A DNA stretch of 12,621 bases from Bdellovibrionales bacterium (GCA_021730855.1 JAKFYM010000311.1:1-12621), one strand, 5' to 3'; positions 1 through 7,831 are shown, counted from the first letter of the stretch. Numbers and translations: made by a program. The notes: a model not told the origin generated them from the letters alone.

Positions 1-8
1 TGACTCGC

Positions 9-1721
9 GTGGTGGCAGTCTTTTTCTTTTCTTTTTTCCTAGTGGCTCAGGCTTGGGCCGACGGTCGGGTGTTGCGTATCGAGGGGCAAACGCTCCCTTG
101 CACCAACACCTTTACCTATTCACAGCCCAATGATGAAAAGTCATTTTGGGTTTGCGCGGACCAAACCCAGTTTTGGCTGGTTTCCGAGCGTGTCTCTAGT
201 CGGGGCAAGTCCTGGGCGGCTTTCGGAAATGCGGGCAAAACACCCCTGCCTCTACGCATCCTGGGCCTCGAAGGGGAGGTGTGGACCGGCGCCTCTACGG
301 AGACATTTTTAACAAGCGAATCAGAATTGATGTACCTAGGCAACCGTGCTGCTGGTTCTTTGGATCCGCTACAGCTTCAATATCCTGTCCCCAGCGATCC
401 AGAAGGGAAAGCTGCGTATCTTGTCTACCAAGAGCGCTATCGCGCCCTTGCCGAGGTGATCACTGCACGATATTCCTACTTAAAAAATGTGCATAGCAAC
501 TTAGCCGTGCAAGTGGAGCACCTAGACGTAAAGCTTGCCGATGGCCGTGAATTGGCTTGCGCTCGGAAGCACCAGGAGGGTCGCACCTGTACACATTTTG
601 TTTGTTCCGATGCGCAGTCAGCGTCGTACATCCTACGCTACGACCACGCAGCGGGCCCGGACATTGAGCCCTTGGTTACGGAATTTGGCACCTATCCTCG
701 GGTGCGGGTGCCGAACCAAGTTTTCATGAAAGACGGAGAAGAAGCCCTAGTTCTTCACTTTCGTGATCCCAAGGACCTACAGCCCTCCTCGCAGCGGTTT
801 AAGCGGCGCTCTATGCCCGTTTTCCCCGAGGCCTTGGCGGGTTTGAACGACAGCCCATACTTTACCCATATTGACTTGCAGAAGTGGGATATGAGCAGTT
901 CTCTAGAGCAAAACTGCGCGGACCCCGCTCTTCTCTCGCTCTATCGGAGCGAGCAGTCACAAAAGCAGGCCCTTCGGGAGCGTCTGGTCCAAGAGGCCGT
1001 GGTGAATTGGGTCTCTTTGGGGGACAAAGACATGGTGACCGGAGAGCTGCGGCCGCGCGCCAGCTTGCCGGCTGATGCTGTGCAAATCACGGAAAATGAC
1101 TGGACCTCTGCCGAAATTGCCACCAAGAAACCGGAACTGCTCGAGGCCATTCGTGTTCGCGACGAAGCGGACGTGAGCGAGCTCACGGTGGCGGAAGCCG
1201 AGGAAGCATTCGCTTACCTCAAGTCCATCAAGGAAATTCCTTTCCCCTATATGCCAGCGGGTTGCGAAGTGGCCGCTCATCTCATTGGGCACCGCCTGTT
1301 TGCCGACAAGGGAATCAGGATTGGCAAAATTTGGGTTTCGGGGATGATTCGGCCCAAAAAAGACCTTAAGACCCTCTGGCAGTACCACGTGGCTCCTTAT
1401 GTGTGGGTGCGTTCGCCCGCTGGCAAGCAGCGTATGGTGCTTGATGGCAAGCTTGCGGATGGGCCGGTTAGCATCCCGGGCTGGCTTGCCCTGATGGAAG
1501 CTGACACCCTCAAGGGCCCGATCTCGTACACTTCCTTTCCGCCTCCCCTGAATGCCGATTTTTACGAACGCTTTAATGTGGCGTTTTCGGTCTTTTGGCC
1601 TGTATTTCCTACGAGTTCGCCGGTATTTGTTAGCAAGAATTCCGCGGAACTCGATGCACAGTCGGCTCTGTTGCGAAATAAGGTGTGGATGACCAAGTAC
1701 CTAGAGGGGCAGCAGAACTAA
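9..1721 (+). CDS. Secreted protein with C-terminal protein-glutaminase (deamidase) domain; 5' end probably outside window
   Basis: The C-terminal third, about residues 395-550, matches the protein-glutaminase fold, which deamidates side-chain glutamine in intact proteins. An IPFPYMPAGCEVAAH block carries Cys419, WQYHVAP carries His460 and MVLDGKL carries Asp479. The spacings of 41 and 19 residues are close to those I recall for the Chryseobacterium enzyme triad (41 and 20). Residues 18-390 match no family I know. They contain several Cys and could be a pro-region or targeting domain. A hydrophobic segment ending AQAWA with a following DG looks like a secretion signal. The GTG at 9 is only the first in-frame start visible. 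The frame stays open to the window edge through Thr-Arg codons, which would supply the missing basic n-region, so the true start is likely upstream. The first putative peptidase gene begins 32 bases after the stop, probably in the same transcript. Domain call is confident; substrate is unknown. Confidence 0.85.
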   Translation: MVAVFFFSFFLVAQAWADGRVLRIEGQTLPCTNTFTYSQPNDEKSFWVCADQTQFWLVSERVSSRGKSWAAFGNAGKTPLPLRILGLEGEVWTGASTETFLTSESELMYLGNRAAGSLDPLQLQYPVPSDPEGKAAYLVYQERYRALAEVITARYSYLKNVHSNLAVQVEHLDVKLADGRELACARKHQEGRTCTHFVCSDAQSASYILRYDHAAGPDIEPLVTEFGTYPRVRVPNQVFMKDGEEALVLHFRDPKDLQPSSQRFKRRSMPVFPEALAGLNDSPYFTHIDLQKWDMSSSLEQNCADPALLSLYRSEQSQKQALRERLVQEAVVNWVSLGDKDMVTGELRPRASLPADAVQITENDWTSAEIATKKPELLEAIRVRDEADVSELTVAEAEEAFAYLKSIKEIPFPYMPAGCEVAAHLIGHRLFADKGIRIGKIWVSGMIRPKKDLKTLWQYHVAPYVWVRSPAGKQRMVLDGKLADGPVSIPGWLALMEADTLKGPISYTSFPPPLNADFYERFNVAFSVFWPVFPTSSPVFVSKNSAELDAQSALLRNKVWMTKYLEGQQN

Positions 1722-1753
1722 GTCTTTTCTAGTGATGAATGGATGGAGAAAAA

Positions 1754-3190
1754 ATGCCAAGAGTGATCCTTTTTGTTCTCGCCCTGATTCTTCCTTTCGG
1801 TGCATTTGCGGTCGAACAGGAAAATTGTGTGGCGGAAGCGGATCGTGATTGGGTCCATAACAATTTCACCATCACCAATAATGACCCAGGCCTTGTTTTC
1901 GACCTCTGTGCAAAAAACTCCTACACTGCGCTTCTGCAAGGCTTGGTTTTTTTGCGAGAATTTCCCCAGAAAGAATGGACTGTAGATCAGTTCGACCAGA
2001 ATATTTTACCTTCCGATCTTTTCGACTTTTTTAAGACCCGCATCGCGCGCATTGAGTTTACGCCTGCGGGTGGAGAATTTTGCCCAGAAGGGGCAATGCT
2101 GGGAATTCATAAAGATGACTATGGGGCTATTCGTGTTTGTCCCCGCGCTAGCGATCTAGATGGTTTCACCGCGGCGAGTGCTCTCCTCCATGAGTCGAGG
2201 CATTCCGACGGGAAAGGCAGGTATTTTCACACCAACTGTCATCATGGTCGCTTTGGGGGGGCTCACGGGAACACAAGTCGTTCCTGCGATTCGCACCTTG
2301 GGTTCAAGGGCGCCTATGCGGTGGGCCTAGAATTCTACGTAAAAACCTATCGCACCGAAAGCTTTAGCCCAGCACTGCGGCAGCGGGCACGCAGCCTTGC
2401 TATCATCGATTTGATTGAACACTTCCAGAACCCTCCCTTGGGCATCGGGAAGGGATACCTACTGCAAGCGGAGTCGGGCGAGGTGAGTTTTTTTCGTCCC
2501 GACCTGGAGGAGTTGAGCCCGCTTGGTTCGGCAGGAAATAAGCTGGTTCGTTTTTTCCAGGAGCCAATGCCATCGCTAGTGCTTGCTAGTCGGTACTTTG
2601 TGCCCACCATGTACGACAAAGCTTCAGGCATGGTGAAGGATTGTTTTAGCCCTAGTGTGTGTGAGGCTGATGCCGCGGGTATGGTGGCACAGGAGTTTCG
2701 TGAGCAAAGCCGCGCGAAGCGGGCCGAGTTTCTCGACGTAGCGTACTCCACTCCCAATATGATAAACTATACCTGTTTATTGTATGCAAATAGCATGGAT
2801 TGCACTCGCAGTGACGGCCAGGCAAAGGTTTCGGTAGACCTCAGCGCCCTACGCCCAGAAAAATTTATTCATGCCAATGGCACTGGCTGGATCAAAAACG
2901 ATGTCCTTTTTCTATTAGATCAGGATGGCTATGCCTACAAAATGCCCGCCACTTTTGCGGCACTGGAGGCTGAGCGGGCCGCAAGCCTAGTGAAAGAGGA
3001 GGAGCTCTTGGGCTTTCGCAGCATGGCTGGGGTTTCTTCCAGACGAGAAATGGTTCTTTCGTGGACAGGCGACCTTCTTTATTACGAAGTTTTTGAAGAC
3101 CGTTTGGTGCGTGTGCCCCAAGCAGCTGGGCTAAAGTTTCGTACCTTCCTGGGGCCGGTTTATTGGTCGCCAGCGCTGGATGAGCTCTGA
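1754..3190 (+). CDS. Putative secreted zincin-like metallopeptidase, paralogue 1
   Basis: This 478-residue protein has a clear signal peptide (MPRVILFVLALILPFGAFA, cleavage near residue 19). I chose the ATG at 1754, not the in-frame ATG at 1739, because GGAG at 1745-1748 sits at good spacing and the signal peptide then starts correctly. LLHESRH (His146, Glu147, His150) is an HExxH zinc-site motif. A conserved H-x-N-C block follows, and GAYAVGLEFYV places Glu193 43 residues after His150, where a gluzincin third ligand could lie. The last 170 or so residues contain paired Cys (CLLYANSMDC) and blade-like beta segments (TGWIKNDVLFLLDQDG), possibly a beta-propeller-like or binding domain. It is about half identical by eye to the gene starting at 3428. 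The family is not recognised by name. Peptidase activity is inferred from the motif, signal peptide and conservation. The close upstream deamidase gene suggests a shared exoenzyme operon. Confidence 0.8.
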   Translation: MPRVILFVLALILPFGAFAVEQENCVAEADRDWVHNNFTITNNDPGLVFDLCAKNSYTALLQGLVFLREFPQKEWTVDQFDQNILPSDLFDFFKTRIARIEFTPAGGEFCPEGAMLGIHKDDYGAIRVCPRASDLDGFTAASALLHESRHSDGKGRYFHTNCHHGRFGGAHGNTSRSCDSHLGFKGAYAVGLEFYVKTYRTESFSPALRQRARSLAIIDLIEHFQNPPLGIGKGYLLQAESGEVSFFRPDLEELSPLGSAGNKLVRFFQEPMPSLVLASRYFVPTMYDKASGMVKDCFSPSVCEADAAGMVAQEFREQSRAKRAEFLDVAYSTPNMINYTCLLYANSMDCTRSDGQAKVSVDLSALRPEKFIHANGTGWIKNDVLFLLDQDGYAYKMPATFAALEAERAASLVKEEELLGFRSMAGVSSRREMVLSWTGDLLYYEVFEDRLVRVPQAAGLKFRTFLGPVYWSPALDEL

Positions 3191-3191
3191 T

Positions 3192-3231
3192 CTCTCTTGG
3201 TAGAGAGCGTTGTTGTGAGTTCTCTTTTTTT
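3192..3231 (+). terminator. Weak possible terminator after paralogue 1
   Basis: A 6-bp hairpin, CTCTCT-TGGT-AGAGAG (3192-3207), lies just after the stop codon, and a run of seven T occurs at 3225-3231. The 17-base gap between hairpin and T-run is too long for a textbook intrinsic terminator, so this is only a candidate. Confidence 0.25.
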
Positions 3232-3257
3232 GGGAAAGAATAAATATCTATTAAATT
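3230..3257 (+). promoter_or_regulatory. Candidate sigma70-type promoter for paralogue 2
   Basis: TTGGGA (3230-3235) and TAAATT (3252-3257) are separated by 16 bases in an AT-rich patch of the 237-base gap between the two paralogues. Each hexamer matches the consensus at four of six positions. It would leave a 5' UTR of roughly 165 bases before the GTG at 3428. Nothing else convincing is visible in this gap. Confidence 0.3.
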
Positions 3258-3427
3258 AGCCACTTAGCAAGATGCGAGGGCTGCGCAGCTTCCCAAAAAG
3301 CTCCCAAGTAGCTGTATTTTTTATCTATCCTCCCTGCCAAAAGCCTCGAAAAAAATACATTGTAACGCACTGCATATTGGGTTATTTCTACAGGCCGCTT
3401 CCTGGGTTTTCTTTGACTGGAGAAAAA

Positions 3428-4813
3428 GTGCACAAACCAATCTTGCTCCTCTTGGGCCTCTTCTTTTCGTTTTCGCTTCAGGCCACGGAGCCCGCCAATT
3501 GCGTGAGCCGGGCAGATGCGGATTGGGCTAAAAGCCATTTTACTTTCACCACCCAGGATCCCAACCTTAGTTTTGAGCTTTGCACCGAGAGCATCTATAC
3601 GAACACTTTGCGTGGCCTGCTTTTTTTACGCGATTTCCCTAAGCAGGATTGGACTGCCGATGATTTTCAAAAAAATATCTTTGGGAGTGATCCTTTTGCG
3701 TTCCTAAAAGCCAATATCCAACGCCTCGAATTTCTTCCTGCGAGCGATACGGACAGATGCCCGCCGGGTGCTTTTATGGGAGTGCATCCTGATGATCGTA
3801 CTGCCATCCGGATATGCCCGGTCAAAGAATTAAATCCCCTAATTTTCTCTAGTGCGATTTTGCATGAAGCGCGGCATTCCACATCGGGTTATGGCCACGC
3901 CAATTGCCTCTATGGACGGCAAAGCGAAGGAATCACTTGTGATCTATCTTTGGATTTTGCCGGAGGATACGCGGTAGGTGTGGAGCTTTATGTGAAGGCG
4001 TCTCGCACCTCGTCCTTCGATTCCGCATTGCGGCAGCAAGCCCGGGCTTTGGCCATCACGGATTTGTTGGAACGCTTCCAGACGCCGCCCTTAGCCATTG
4101 ATCGGGGCTACCTATTGCAAACCGAATCTGGTGAGGTGATCTTTTGGGGCGCTCGCGGGTCCAGGCCTTTTTTCTCAGCGCCTAGGCCATCGGCCCTGCT
4201 CATCCATCGTTTTGCGAGCCAGGCGCTCTTTGATCGGGATACCGGGAACGTAACAGATTGTTTTAGCGCAAGTGCTTGTCTTGCTGACGCCGCTGGTATG
4301 ATCGCGGCTGAGTTCCGTTCGCTTGGGAGCGCGGCGAAGCGTGCTAGCCTTTTGGACGTGACCTATGAAGCAGGGGGACGGGTTGATTATTCCTGTTTGC
4401 TGTATTCCGACACCGTGGACTGCATTCAGAGTGATGGGCAGGACCGGGTCTCCGTAGACATTCGTGCTCTTGGCCCCAAGAAGTTTTTGTATGCAGGCAA
4501 TACTGGATGGCTTCCTAATGAAAATGCCCTCTATATTGTCGATGCGCAGGGATTCGCCTACCAAATGCCGGCCACTTTTGCGGCCCTAAAGCAAGGCCAG
4601 GCGGGAAGCCTTGTGAAACAAGAAACCCAAATTGGTCTGCTGGAAGTGACGCGCGTTTCTAGAGACCGTGAAATGGCTATCTTTCTCAACGGTGACCTTA
4701 TGTACTACGATATTGTCAAAGGACAATGGGATCCCGTGCCGCAGATGCGGGGGCAGAAGTTTCGACGTTTCCTATCCGACGTCTTGTGGTCTCCTCGCGT
4801 GGAAGAGCTGTAG
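3428..4813 (+). CDS. Putative secreted zincin-like metallopeptidase, paralogue 2
   Basis: This 461-residue tandem paralogue of the gene at 1754-3190 starts at GTG 3428. The choice rests on GGAG at 3419-3422, on leader sequence matching the paralogue (TGGAGAAAAA then ATG or GTG), and on a signal peptide HKPILLLLGLFFSFSLQA directly after the start. An in-frame ATG at 3272 would add 52 residues with no ribosome-binding site and would bury the signal peptide. The motif AILHEARH puts His146 and His150 at the same residue numbers as in paralogue 1. HANC and GGYAVGVELYV (Glu186) are also conserved. The C-terminal Cys pair (CLLYSDTVDC) and the TGW and DAQGFAYQMPATFAAL segments match too. Divergence is spread evenly and no frameshift is seen, so both copies appear under selection. 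Zinc-peptidase activity is inferred. A strong terminator follows the gene. Confidence 0.8.
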   Translation: MHKPILLLLGLFFSFSLQATEPANCVSRADADWAKSHFTFTTQDPNLSFELCTESIYTNTLRGLLFLRDFPKQDWTADDFQKNIFGSDPFAFLKANIQRLEFLPASDTDRCPPGAFMGVHPDDRTAIRICPVKELNPLIFSSAILHEARHSTSGYGHANCLYGRQSEGITCDLSLDFAGGYAVGVELYVKASRTSSFDSALRQQARALAITDLLERFQTPPLAIDRGYLLQTESGEVIFWGARGSRPFFSAPRPSALLIHRFASQALFDRDTGNVTDCFSASACLADAAGMIAAEFRSLGSAAKRASLLDVTYEAGGRVDYSCLLYSDTVDCIQSDGQDRVSVDIRALGPKKFLYAGNTGWLPNENALYIVDAQGFAYQMPATFAALKQGQAGSLVKQETQIGLLEVTRVSRDREMAIFLNGDLMYYDIVKGQWDPVPQMRGQKFRRFLSDVLWSPRVEEL

Positions 4814-4848
4814 GACCGATTTTCGCTATATTGCCGTCTGAGACCTAA

Positions 4849-4885
4849 AAAAATGCCTGGCCCGTGAACGGAGCTGGGCATTTTT
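4849..4885 (+). terminator. Strong intrinsic terminator
   Basis: A 13-bp stem (4849-4861 with 4873-4885, two G-T wobbles) begins with five A and ends with five T. An inner CCG-TGAA-CGG hairpin and one bulged A at 4872 lie inside it. It sits 35 bases after the stop of paralogue 2. The A-run and T-run on opposite sides would let it act on either strand, although no convergent gene is seen. Confidence 0.9.
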
Positions 4886-4894
4886 ATGACCTTC

Positions 4895-4908
4895 TTGTAT
4901 ATATACAA
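4895..4908. promoter_or_regulatory. Perfect 14-bp palindrome, candidate operator
   Basis: TTGTATATATACAA is its own reverse complement and is followed by an AT-rich tract (AAAAAATTTTAG). It lies between the terminator at 4849-4885 and the kinase transcription unit, where a promoter is expected. This suggests a dimeric regulator site. An AT-rich palindrome can also arise by chance or be a melting region. Confidence 0.35.
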
Positions 4909-4946
4909 AAAATTTTAGTTATTGATGCAGGAGGGCATCTTTCAGG

Positions 4947-5054
4947 GTGAGCAAAATTCTATTGATGGCAAGTGAAGGTCAGCTAGTTGACTCCTTATGT
5001 GGGCTAGGGCTTGGCATTGACCACTGGAACAGGCCGCGGAGGGGCCAGTTCTGA
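4947..5054 (+). CDS. Possible 35-codon leader ORF coupled to histidine kinase
   Basis: A GTG at 4947 opens a 35-codon frame, beginning MSKILLMASEGQ, that ends with TGA at 5052-5054. That stop overlaps the kinase ATG at 5054 as TGATG, a classic translational-coupling junction. AGGAGGG at 4929-4935 is a strong Shine-Dalgarno-like sequence, though 11 bases from the GTG is rather long. The opening K-I-L-L then hydrophobic-helix pattern faintly recalls the first strand and helix of a receiver domain, but the acidic pair is missing. It may be a leader peptide, a remnant of a lost partner, or chance. The kinase also has its own good ribosome-binding site, so coupling is not required. Confidence 0.3.
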   Translation: MSKILLMASEGQLVDSLCGLGLGIDHWNRPRRGQF

Positions 5055-6544
5055 TGACCCCTAAAAACTCCGACCCCCAGTCATTGTCTTTCCTAGATTC
5101 GCTTATCGAGAATCTTCCCAATATGGTGTTTGTCAAAGACGCCAAGAGCTTGCGGTTTGTGCGCATGAATCGCGCCGGGGAAGATTTGCTGGGCACCAAA
5201 CGCAGTGAGCTGATCGGAAAGAATGATTTTGATTTTTTTCCTGAGGAGCAGGCTCGTTTTTTTACCGAGAAAGATCGATTGGTCCTTGCGGGCAAGGCAG
5301 TGGTGGATATCCCCAGCGAGCCCATTCATACCCGCCACAAGGGCTTGCGCCTGCTGCACACAAAAAAGATCCCCCTGCTCGACGACCAAGGGAGCCCCGA
5401 ATTTCTTTTGGGCATATCCGAGGACATCACCGAAAAGGTTCAGGCCGAGGAGCAGCGCCTGCGGTTGGTGCGGGAACAGGCTGCCCTGGAAGAGAGAAAT
5501 TTAGCCAATGCGCGGACGGAGTTTCTGGCTTCGAGCACGGCGGCTTTGGCTTCGTCCTTAGATTCCAAGCAGACCCTAGAGGTCCTGCAAAAGCTTCTTG
5601 TTCCCTTTTTGGCTGAGGAATGCTCCTTCACCTTGATTGGCGAAATAAAATTCGCCAAATTCGAGCAGAGCACGGGCGCCCCCTTCCTGCCCAAAAAGAT
5701 CCTCATTCCCATTGCCTTAGGTGGACGTATTTTTGGCGTCTTGTGCCTGGTGACTAGATCGGACTTTAGTGTGGCCGATAAAAATCTAGCCAATGAGCTC
5801 GGCCGACGAGCTGGCATTGCCATCGAGCATGCCCATCTCTATGAAACTGCACGCTCCGCGATCCGTTCCCGGGATGAATTTGTTTCCATTGCTTCGCACG
5901 AACTAAAGACGCCGATCACCGCGCTAAAAATGCAACTACAGATGGCGAGGATGGGAATAAAGTCTGACCATGCTCCCTCGCCAATGCAGCTTGGCCGTGC
6001 CCTGGATCTGGCGCTGGCCCAGGTGAGTCGGCTCACGGCCCTGATCGATGATCTTTTGGATCTATCCAGGATTGAGGCCGGGCGTTTTTCCTTTTCCTTC
6101 GAGGAAGTGGACCTTGGCCAACTCACCAAAGAAGTGGTGGAGCGCTATCGCAACAATCTTGGCGGCCAGGCATTTGCCATTGAGGCCGAAGCTTTGGGAG
6201 CTCTTCCCGTGCAATGCGATCGCACGCGCATGGAGCAGGTCTTGCTTAATCTGCTTTCCAATGCGGCCAAATATGGCGCGGGCAAGCCAGTGCGGGTGCA
6301 GGTAGAGCGTTGCGGGACTAGGGCGCGCCTGAGCGTGGTGGACCATGGCATAGGCATCGCCCAGGAAAAGCTCGACAAAATCTTCGAGCGATTTGAGCGC
6401 GTGGCTTCGTCGAGCCATATTAGTGGCCTTGGCCTAGGGCTCTATATCACCCGGGAGATTCTCAAGGGCCACCAGGGCACCGTGGCCGTGCAAAGCCGGG
6501 TGGGCGAGGGTTCGACCTTTATCGTGGAACTTCCGCTTCTCTAG
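5054..6544 (+). CDS. Soluble hybrid-sensor histidine kinase, PAS-GAF-like-HisKA-HATPase
   Basis: This 496-residue two-component sensor kinase autophosphorylates a His and passes phosphate to a response-regulator Asp. A PAS domain covers about residues 10-130 (ENLPNMVFVKDAKSLRFVRMNRAGEDLLG and on to GISEDIT). A short coiled coil is at 130-150. A shortened GAF-like segment covers about 150-268 (ILIPIALGGRIFGVLCL). The HisKA H-box SHELKTPI has His282. The ATPase has an N-box with Asn403 (LNLLSNAAKYG), G1 DHGIGIA at Asp430 and G2 GLGLGLY at Gly458. No signal peptide or membrane segment is seen, so it should sense a cytoplasmic signal. The start is supported by GGAGGGG at 5038-5044, nine bases before ATG. 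No receiver domain is fused and no response regulator is adjacent, so it is an orphan kinase here. Family call is very secure; signal and partner are unknown. Confidence 0.95.
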   Translation: MTPKNSDPQSLSFLDSLIENLPNMVFVKDAKSLRFVRMNRAGEDLLGTKRSELIGKNDFDFFPEEQARFFTEKDRLVLAGKAVVDIPSEPIHTRHKGLRLLHTKKIPLLDDQGSPEFLLGISEDITEKVQAEEQRLRLVREQAALEERNLANARTEFLASSTAALASSLDSKQTLEVLQKLLVPFLAEECSFTLIGEIKFAKFEQSTGAPFLPKKILIPIALGGRIFGVLCLVTRSDFSVADKNLANELGRRAGIAIEHAHLYETARSAIRSRDEFVSIASHELKTPITALKMQLQMARMGIKSDHAPSPMQLGRALDLALAQVSRLTALIDDLLDLSRIEAGRFSFSFEEVDLGQLTKEVVERYRNNLGGQAFAIEAEALGALPVQCDRTRMEQVLLNLLSNAAKYGAGKPVRVQVERCGTRARLSVVDHGIGIAQEKLDKIFERFERVASSSHISGLGLGLYITREILKGHQGTVAVQSRVGEGSTFIVELPLL

Positions 6545-6661
6545 CACCCCTCGGTGCACTTATTTATGAGGTGATGCGGAGCTGTCTCTCAGAGGAGATA
6601 GCCCAAGGGTGGCGGTGCATGGAAAAGCCAAAAGAGACGATAGAGCACTAGGGGGTCTCGT

Positions 6662-7795
6662 ATGCGTTCGCTCCTAATTTTCTTGTTTTGTTTCTTACCC
6701 AATCCATTGTGGGCCGAATCGCTGCCAAACCATCCGAATTGGTATTTAGAGAGCATGGACACCGAAGGCGAATCGCGCCGCTTTGTTTTGCGCCCAGCAG
6801 ATGGACGCGAGGGCCTTACGATCAACGCACGTACGGCCACCCTCCTGCGCACCGGTGAGCTTAGCCCGGAGGCTGTCTACCGTGGGGACTCTGCCAAAAC
6901 CGACGCCGAGGAGTATGTGTACGGTGGGCAAAAACAAAGTTATGTGCAGGAAGAGGAAGAAGGCTCTAAATCGGTGGCTAGCGGAAAATCGCAGCCGGAG
7001 CACCCTAGTCCTTCCAGCGCCAGTGGACCGAGCACCTTTTCATCCACCTCTCCTCCCATCAATCCGTACGTAAACTCTTCCTCAAGCCGCACCAATCCCA
7101 GCTCCGCTAGCCACACCTCGATGCCTATGATTGCGCAAACGGGCGCATCCGTGGCTCCGATGATAGGCTCCTCTTCGCCCGGCGCGGGTGGGGTTTCGGC
7201 CCTTGGAAAACCCACGGAACAACAGTCGGCCAGCGCCGCGAATGTTGCCCCTATGTCCGTGCCTGTGCCCGGCGGAGAAATTCCTGTCGGCAAGCTCACT
7301 AGTAAGAGTGTCCCCGGTGGTCGTGCTCCTGCCTCAGAACCTCCTAGTGATCCCCGTTGCCAGGCCGGGCAGTGGACAAACGCTCAGGCAGGCCAGTTTC
7401 GGATCGTGATGGCGCCATTTTGCCGATTGGCGAAAATCACCGCCTGGGGAACGGGCGGAGCTACCGAAGGAGCCGACTATGTATTCGGGATTGCGGATAT
7501 CGATTCCAGCACTCATGACTTCGTGGTGACCATCGGCCTGGAACCGCAGTCCTCCACCAAAGTATTTTACGTCTCTAAAGAAGCGCTTCCCACGGCGGCG
7601 CTTTCGGCCGACGATCGTTTGCTCACCTCACGTGGCGGAAATCATCCTGGCGTGTCTACTTATTCACCTACCTTGCGCCAAGTCGTGGTGGAGACTTCTC
7701 CCGGAAATTCTCTACCAGGAAATGCCGCACATGCGGAGCGGGCGCGGGCCGGGGAAGCTGGTTTTTCCGGTAAGGTCCTCATTCGTTGGCACTAG
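6662..7795 (+). CDS. Secreted protein with Ser/Pro-rich linker and adhesin/fibre-like C-terminal domain
   Basis: This is a 377-residue exported protein of no named family. The signal peptide is MRSLLIFLFCFLPNPLWA, cleaved before ESLP. Residues 19-98 form a small N-terminal domain. Residues 99-227 are low complexity, rich in Ser, Pro, Thr, Gly and Ala, like a surface linker. Residues 229-377 form a compact domain with a likely disulfide pair (PRCQAG and APFCRL). The pattern FRIVMAPFCRLAKITAWGTGGA near its start and GFSGKVLIRWH at its end resemble the opening and closing strands of glycine-rich modules in tail fibres and adhesins, though with few glycines. That likeness is inference from pattern. 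GGGGG at 6651-6655, six bases before ATG, supports the start. It sits 117 bases after the kinase gene, so it could be co-transcribed with it. Confidence 0.7.
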   Translation: MRSLLIFLFCFLPNPLWAESLPNHPNWYLESMDTEGESRRFVLRPADGREGLTINARTATLLRTGELSPEAVYRGDSAKTDAEEYVYGGQKQSYVQEEEEGSKSVASGKSQPEHPSPSSASGPSTFSSTSPPINPYVNSSSSRTNPSSASHTSMPMIAQTGASVAPMIGSSSPGAGGVSALGKPTEQQSASAANVAPMSVPVPGGEIPVGKLTSKSVPGGRAPASEPPSDPRCQAGQWTNAQAGQFRIVMAPFCRLAKITAWGTGGATEGADYVFGIADIDSSTHDFVVTIGLEPQSSTKVFYVSKEALPTAALSADDRLLTSRGGNHPGVSTYSPTLRQVVVETSPGNSLPGNAAHAERARAGEAGFSGKVLIRWH

Positions 7796-7802
7796 AGGCG
7801 CG

Positions 7803-7831
7803 TTAATCACGGCAAATCGTTCTAGTATAAA
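7803..7831 (+). promoter_or_regulatory. Candidate promoter for the small secreted protein
   Basis: TTAATC (7803-7808) and TATAAA (7826-7831) are 17 bases apart at the start of the 151-base gap before the gene at 7947. The -10 element matches five of six consensus positions and the -35 three of six. The rest of the gap is AT-rich with no clear hairpin. Confidence 0.4.

Noticed and set aside
3272..3427. N-terminal extension of paralogue 2 from ATG 3272
   Set aside because: There is no ribosome-binding site there, the extension is not shared with paralogue 1, and it would place the signal peptide 52 residues inside the protein.
6544..6557. GCACC-CCTC-GGTGC hairpin after the kinase gene as a terminator
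   Set aside because: The stem has only five pairs and no T-run follows, so termination is not supported.
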